This document shows, piece after piece, positions 13,203 to 14,687 of a DNA stretch of 14,687 bases. This DNA is from Chloroflexota bacterium. Its GTDB lineage: Bacteria; Chloroflexota; Limnocylindria; Limnocylindrales; CSP1-4. The DNA lies in contig JAKAAV010000011.1 of NCBI GenBank assembly GCA_021802185.1, forward strand, positions 1 to 14,687, written 5' to 3'. Each line of letters opens with the position of its first letter. Within the stretch, counting starts at the first letter, position 1. The notes beneath the pieces were generated by a model that worked only from the letters and a program-made list of their open reading frames with translations, was not told the DNA's origin and ran no database searches. The position numbers were made by a program, and so were the translations under genes.

Positions 13203-13541
13203 CTACGCCTCCTTGCTTTCGACGACCACGGTGATATGGGTCATCGGTTTGTGAATGGGGAACGCGCGCCCCTGCGCGCGCGGGTGCCAGCGCTTGACCG
13301 TCGGCCCCTCGTCTGCCCGCGCCTCCGCGACCACGAGGTCGTCGGCGGCGAGGTGGTGGTTGTTCTCGGCGTTCGCGGCGGCGCTCTTCAGCACCTTCGC
13401 GACGTCCCGCGCGGCGCCCTGCGGCATGAACTGCAGCATCGCGCTTGCCTCGCCGACGGGGCGACCCACGATCGCCTGTGTGACGAGACGCGTCTTCCGC
13501 GTCGAGCGGCGGATGTACTTGGCGGTGGCGGCGACTCGCAC
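13203..13541 (-). CDS. rplV: 50S ribosomal protein L22
   Basis: L22 lines the nascent-peptide exit tunnel through its long beta-hairpin. The 112-residue product begins MRVAATAKYIRRSTRKTRLV and has A-K-V-L-K-S-A-A-A-N-A-E-N-N-H, a typical L22 helix, then the hairpin region VKRWHPRAQGRAFPIHKPMT followed by H-I-T-V-V-V. The hairpin shows no insertion of the kind linked to macrolide resistance. The start is GTG at 13541, with TAGGAG upstream, where the TAG is the rpsS stop. The gene ends one base before the rpsC start. Confidence 0.97.
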   Translation of the reverse strand: MRVAATAKYIRRSTRKTRLVTQAIVGRPVGEASAMLQFMPQGAARDVAKVLKSAAANAENNHHLAADDLVVAEARADEGPTVKRWHPRAQGRAFPIHKPMTHITVVVESKEA

Positions 13542-13550
13542 GGCGTGCTC

Positions 13551-13835
13551 CTACTTCAGCGCCGTCGAGCGCTCGGTGTGCTTGCCGTGCCCGCGGAAGG
13601 TCCGCGTCGGCGCGAACTCGCCCAGCCGATGGCCGACCATGTTCTCGGTCACGTAGACCGGGATGTGCTTGCGCCCGTTGTAGACGGCGACGGTGTGCCC
13701 GACGAAGTCGGGGAATATGACGCTGGCACGGGACCAGGTCTTGAGCACGCGCTTCTCGTTGCGCTTGTTCATCTCCTGGACACGGCCGAGGAGACGCGCC
13801 TCTACGAACGGTCCCTTCTTGACTGACCGCGACAT
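13551..13835 (-). CDS. rpsS: 30S ribosomal protein S19
   Basis: S19 forms part of the small-subunit head with S13. The 94-residue product begins [19 protein letters not shown] and has [21 protein letters not shown], then the signature [19 protein letters not shown] followed by R-G-H. The length is normal. Its ribosome binding site, AAAGGAGG six bases before the ATG, is the strongest in the window. It follows rplB by 18 bases. Confidence 0.97.
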   Translation of the reverse strand: MSRSVKKGPFVEARLLGRVQEMNKRNEKRVLKTWSRASVIFPDFVGHTVAVYNGRKHIPVYVTENMVGHRLGEFAPTRTFRGHGKHTERSTALK

Positions 13836-13853
13836 CAGCGACCTCCTTTCGGC

Positions 13854-14684
13854 CTAGCTCTTGCGATGGCGGGAGCGCACGATGAGGCGCCCCGTCAGCT
13901 TGTTGCGCCGCGTCCGGAGCCCCATCGCGGGCTTGCCCCACGGCGTCTTGGGCGGCATGCCGGTGGGCGACTTGCCCTCGCCTCCGCCGTGCGGATGCTC
14001 GCGCGGGTTCATCACCACGCCCCGCACCTCGGGACGCTGCCCCATGTGGCGGGCACGGCCCGCCTTGCCGAGGCTCTGGTTCTCGTGGTCGAGATTGCCC
14101 ACCTGGCCCACGGTGGCGATGCAGCCGAGCGGCACGCGGCGCATCTCGCCGGAGGGCAGGCGGACCGTCCCCCAGTCGCCCTCCTTGGCGAGGAGCTGTG
14201 CCGAGGCTCCCGCGGACCGGACGATCTGGCCGCCCTTGCCGGGCACCAGCTCGATGTTGTGGATCGTCGTGCCGAGCGGGATGTCGGCGAGCGGGAGCGC
14301 GTTGCCCACCCTCGCCTCCACGCCGGGGCCGCTCACCACCACGTCGCCCACCCGAAGCCCGTTGGGGATCAGGATGTAGCGCTTCTCGCCGTCACGGTAG
14401 TGCAGCAGGCCGATCCGGGCCGACCGGTTGGGGTCGTACTCGATCGTCGCCAGGCGCGCCGGGATGCCGTACTTGTCGCGCTTGAAGTCGATCCGGCGGT
14501 AGTGCTGCTTCTCGCCGCCGCCGCGATGGCGCACGGTGAGATGGCCCTGGTTGTTGCGCCCGCTGCCCCGCTTCTGGGGCTCGAGCAGCGGCTTGTAGGG
14601 CTCGTCGGTGGTGATCTCGGCAAACGTCGACCGGGTCATGAACCGCCGGCCGGCGGAGGTCGGCTTGTAGCTTCGCAGCGGCAT
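13854..14684 (-). CDS. rplB: 50S ribosomal protein L2
   Basis: L2 is needed for subunit association and supports the peptidyl transferase centre. The complete 276-residue product begins [16 protein letters not shown] and has [19 protein letters not shown] near 42-60 and the [14 protein letters not shown] core motif. The conserved [12 protein letters not shown] follows, with the functionally important histidine at residue 230; the usual Asp before it is Glu here. The C-terminus [19 protein letters not shown] is normal. The ATG is three bases from the right edge of the window, so its ribosome binding site and the expected upstream rplW are not visible. Confidence 0.97.
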   Translation of the reverse strand: MPLRSYKPTSAGRRFMTRSTFAEITTDEPYKPLLEPQKRGSGRNNQGHLTVRHRGGGEKQHYRRIDFKRDKYGIPARLATIEYDPNRSARIGLLHYRDGEKRYILIPNGLRVGDVVVSGPGVEARVGNALPLADIPLGTTIHNIELVPGKGGQIVRSAGASAQLLAKEGDWGTVRLPSGEMRRVPLGCIATVGQVGNLDHENQSLGKAGRARHMGQRPEVRGVVMNPREHPHGGGEGKSPTGMPPKTPWGKPAMGLRTRRNKLTGRLIVRSRHRKS

Positions 14685-14687
14685 CGC

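Noticed and set aside
1-14687. A hidden defence, mobile or biosynthetic system in the window
   Set aside because: Every stretch is accounted for by core ribosomal and housekeeping genes in their classical order; no foreign genes, repeats or composition breaks were seen.

Overview
This window is an uninterrupted stretch of core translation and secretion genes. It is the 3' part of the S10 cluster, the whole spc cluster, the alpha cluster and the start of the truA-rplM block, all read from the minus strand (right to left). I identify 28 protein genes: 27 complete and one (rplM) cut by the left window edge. I see no tRNA, rRNA, CRISPR array, insertion sequence, prophage or plus-strand gene. No gap between genes exceeds about 125 bases, so no unexplained region over 300 bases remains.

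Organism: the DNA is very GC-rich, starts are often GTG or TTG, and Shine-Dalgarno sites are usually clear (AAAGGAGG before rpsS is the best). The gene order secY-adk-map-infA-rpmJ-rpsM-rpsK-rpsD-rpoA-rplQ-truA-rplM is shared by Actinomycetota, Chloroflexota and Bacillota-like lineages. Zinc-type (Cys-containing) S4, S14, L24 and L36, together with a long-LID adenylate kinase, fit a high-GC Chloroflexota (for example an uncultivated soil or freshwater lineage) better than a typical actinomycete. This placement is inference and was not tested by any search.

Layout in transcription order: rplB, rpsS, rplV, rpsC, rplP, rpmC, rpsQ (S10 part); rplN, rplX, rplE, rpsN, rpsH, rplF, rplR, rpsE, rpmD, rplO, secY (spc); adk, map, infA, rpmJ, rpsM, rpsK, rpsD, rpoA, rplQ (alpha); truA and rplM. 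Many junctions are 1-4 base stop/start overlaps or gaps under 20 bases, implying translational coupling along one long transcript. The longer gaps (rplF-rplR 104 bases, map-infA 79 bases, rplQ-truA 124 bases) hold hairpins or a possible promoter.

Functionally the genes supply ribosomal proteins of both subunits, initiation factor 1, the RNA polymerase alpha subunit, the SecY channel, N-terminal methionine removal, adenylate balance and tRNA pseudouridylation: a growth-rate-linked set.

I did not find a new biological system. The observations most worth a second look are the low-complexity, mostly acidic C-terminal tails on RpoA, L15, L30 and S17; a perfect 30-base in-frame palindrome in rplX; an atypical zinc site in the adenylate kinase LID; an out-of-frame truA/rplM overlap; and a candidate promoter built over the map stop codon.
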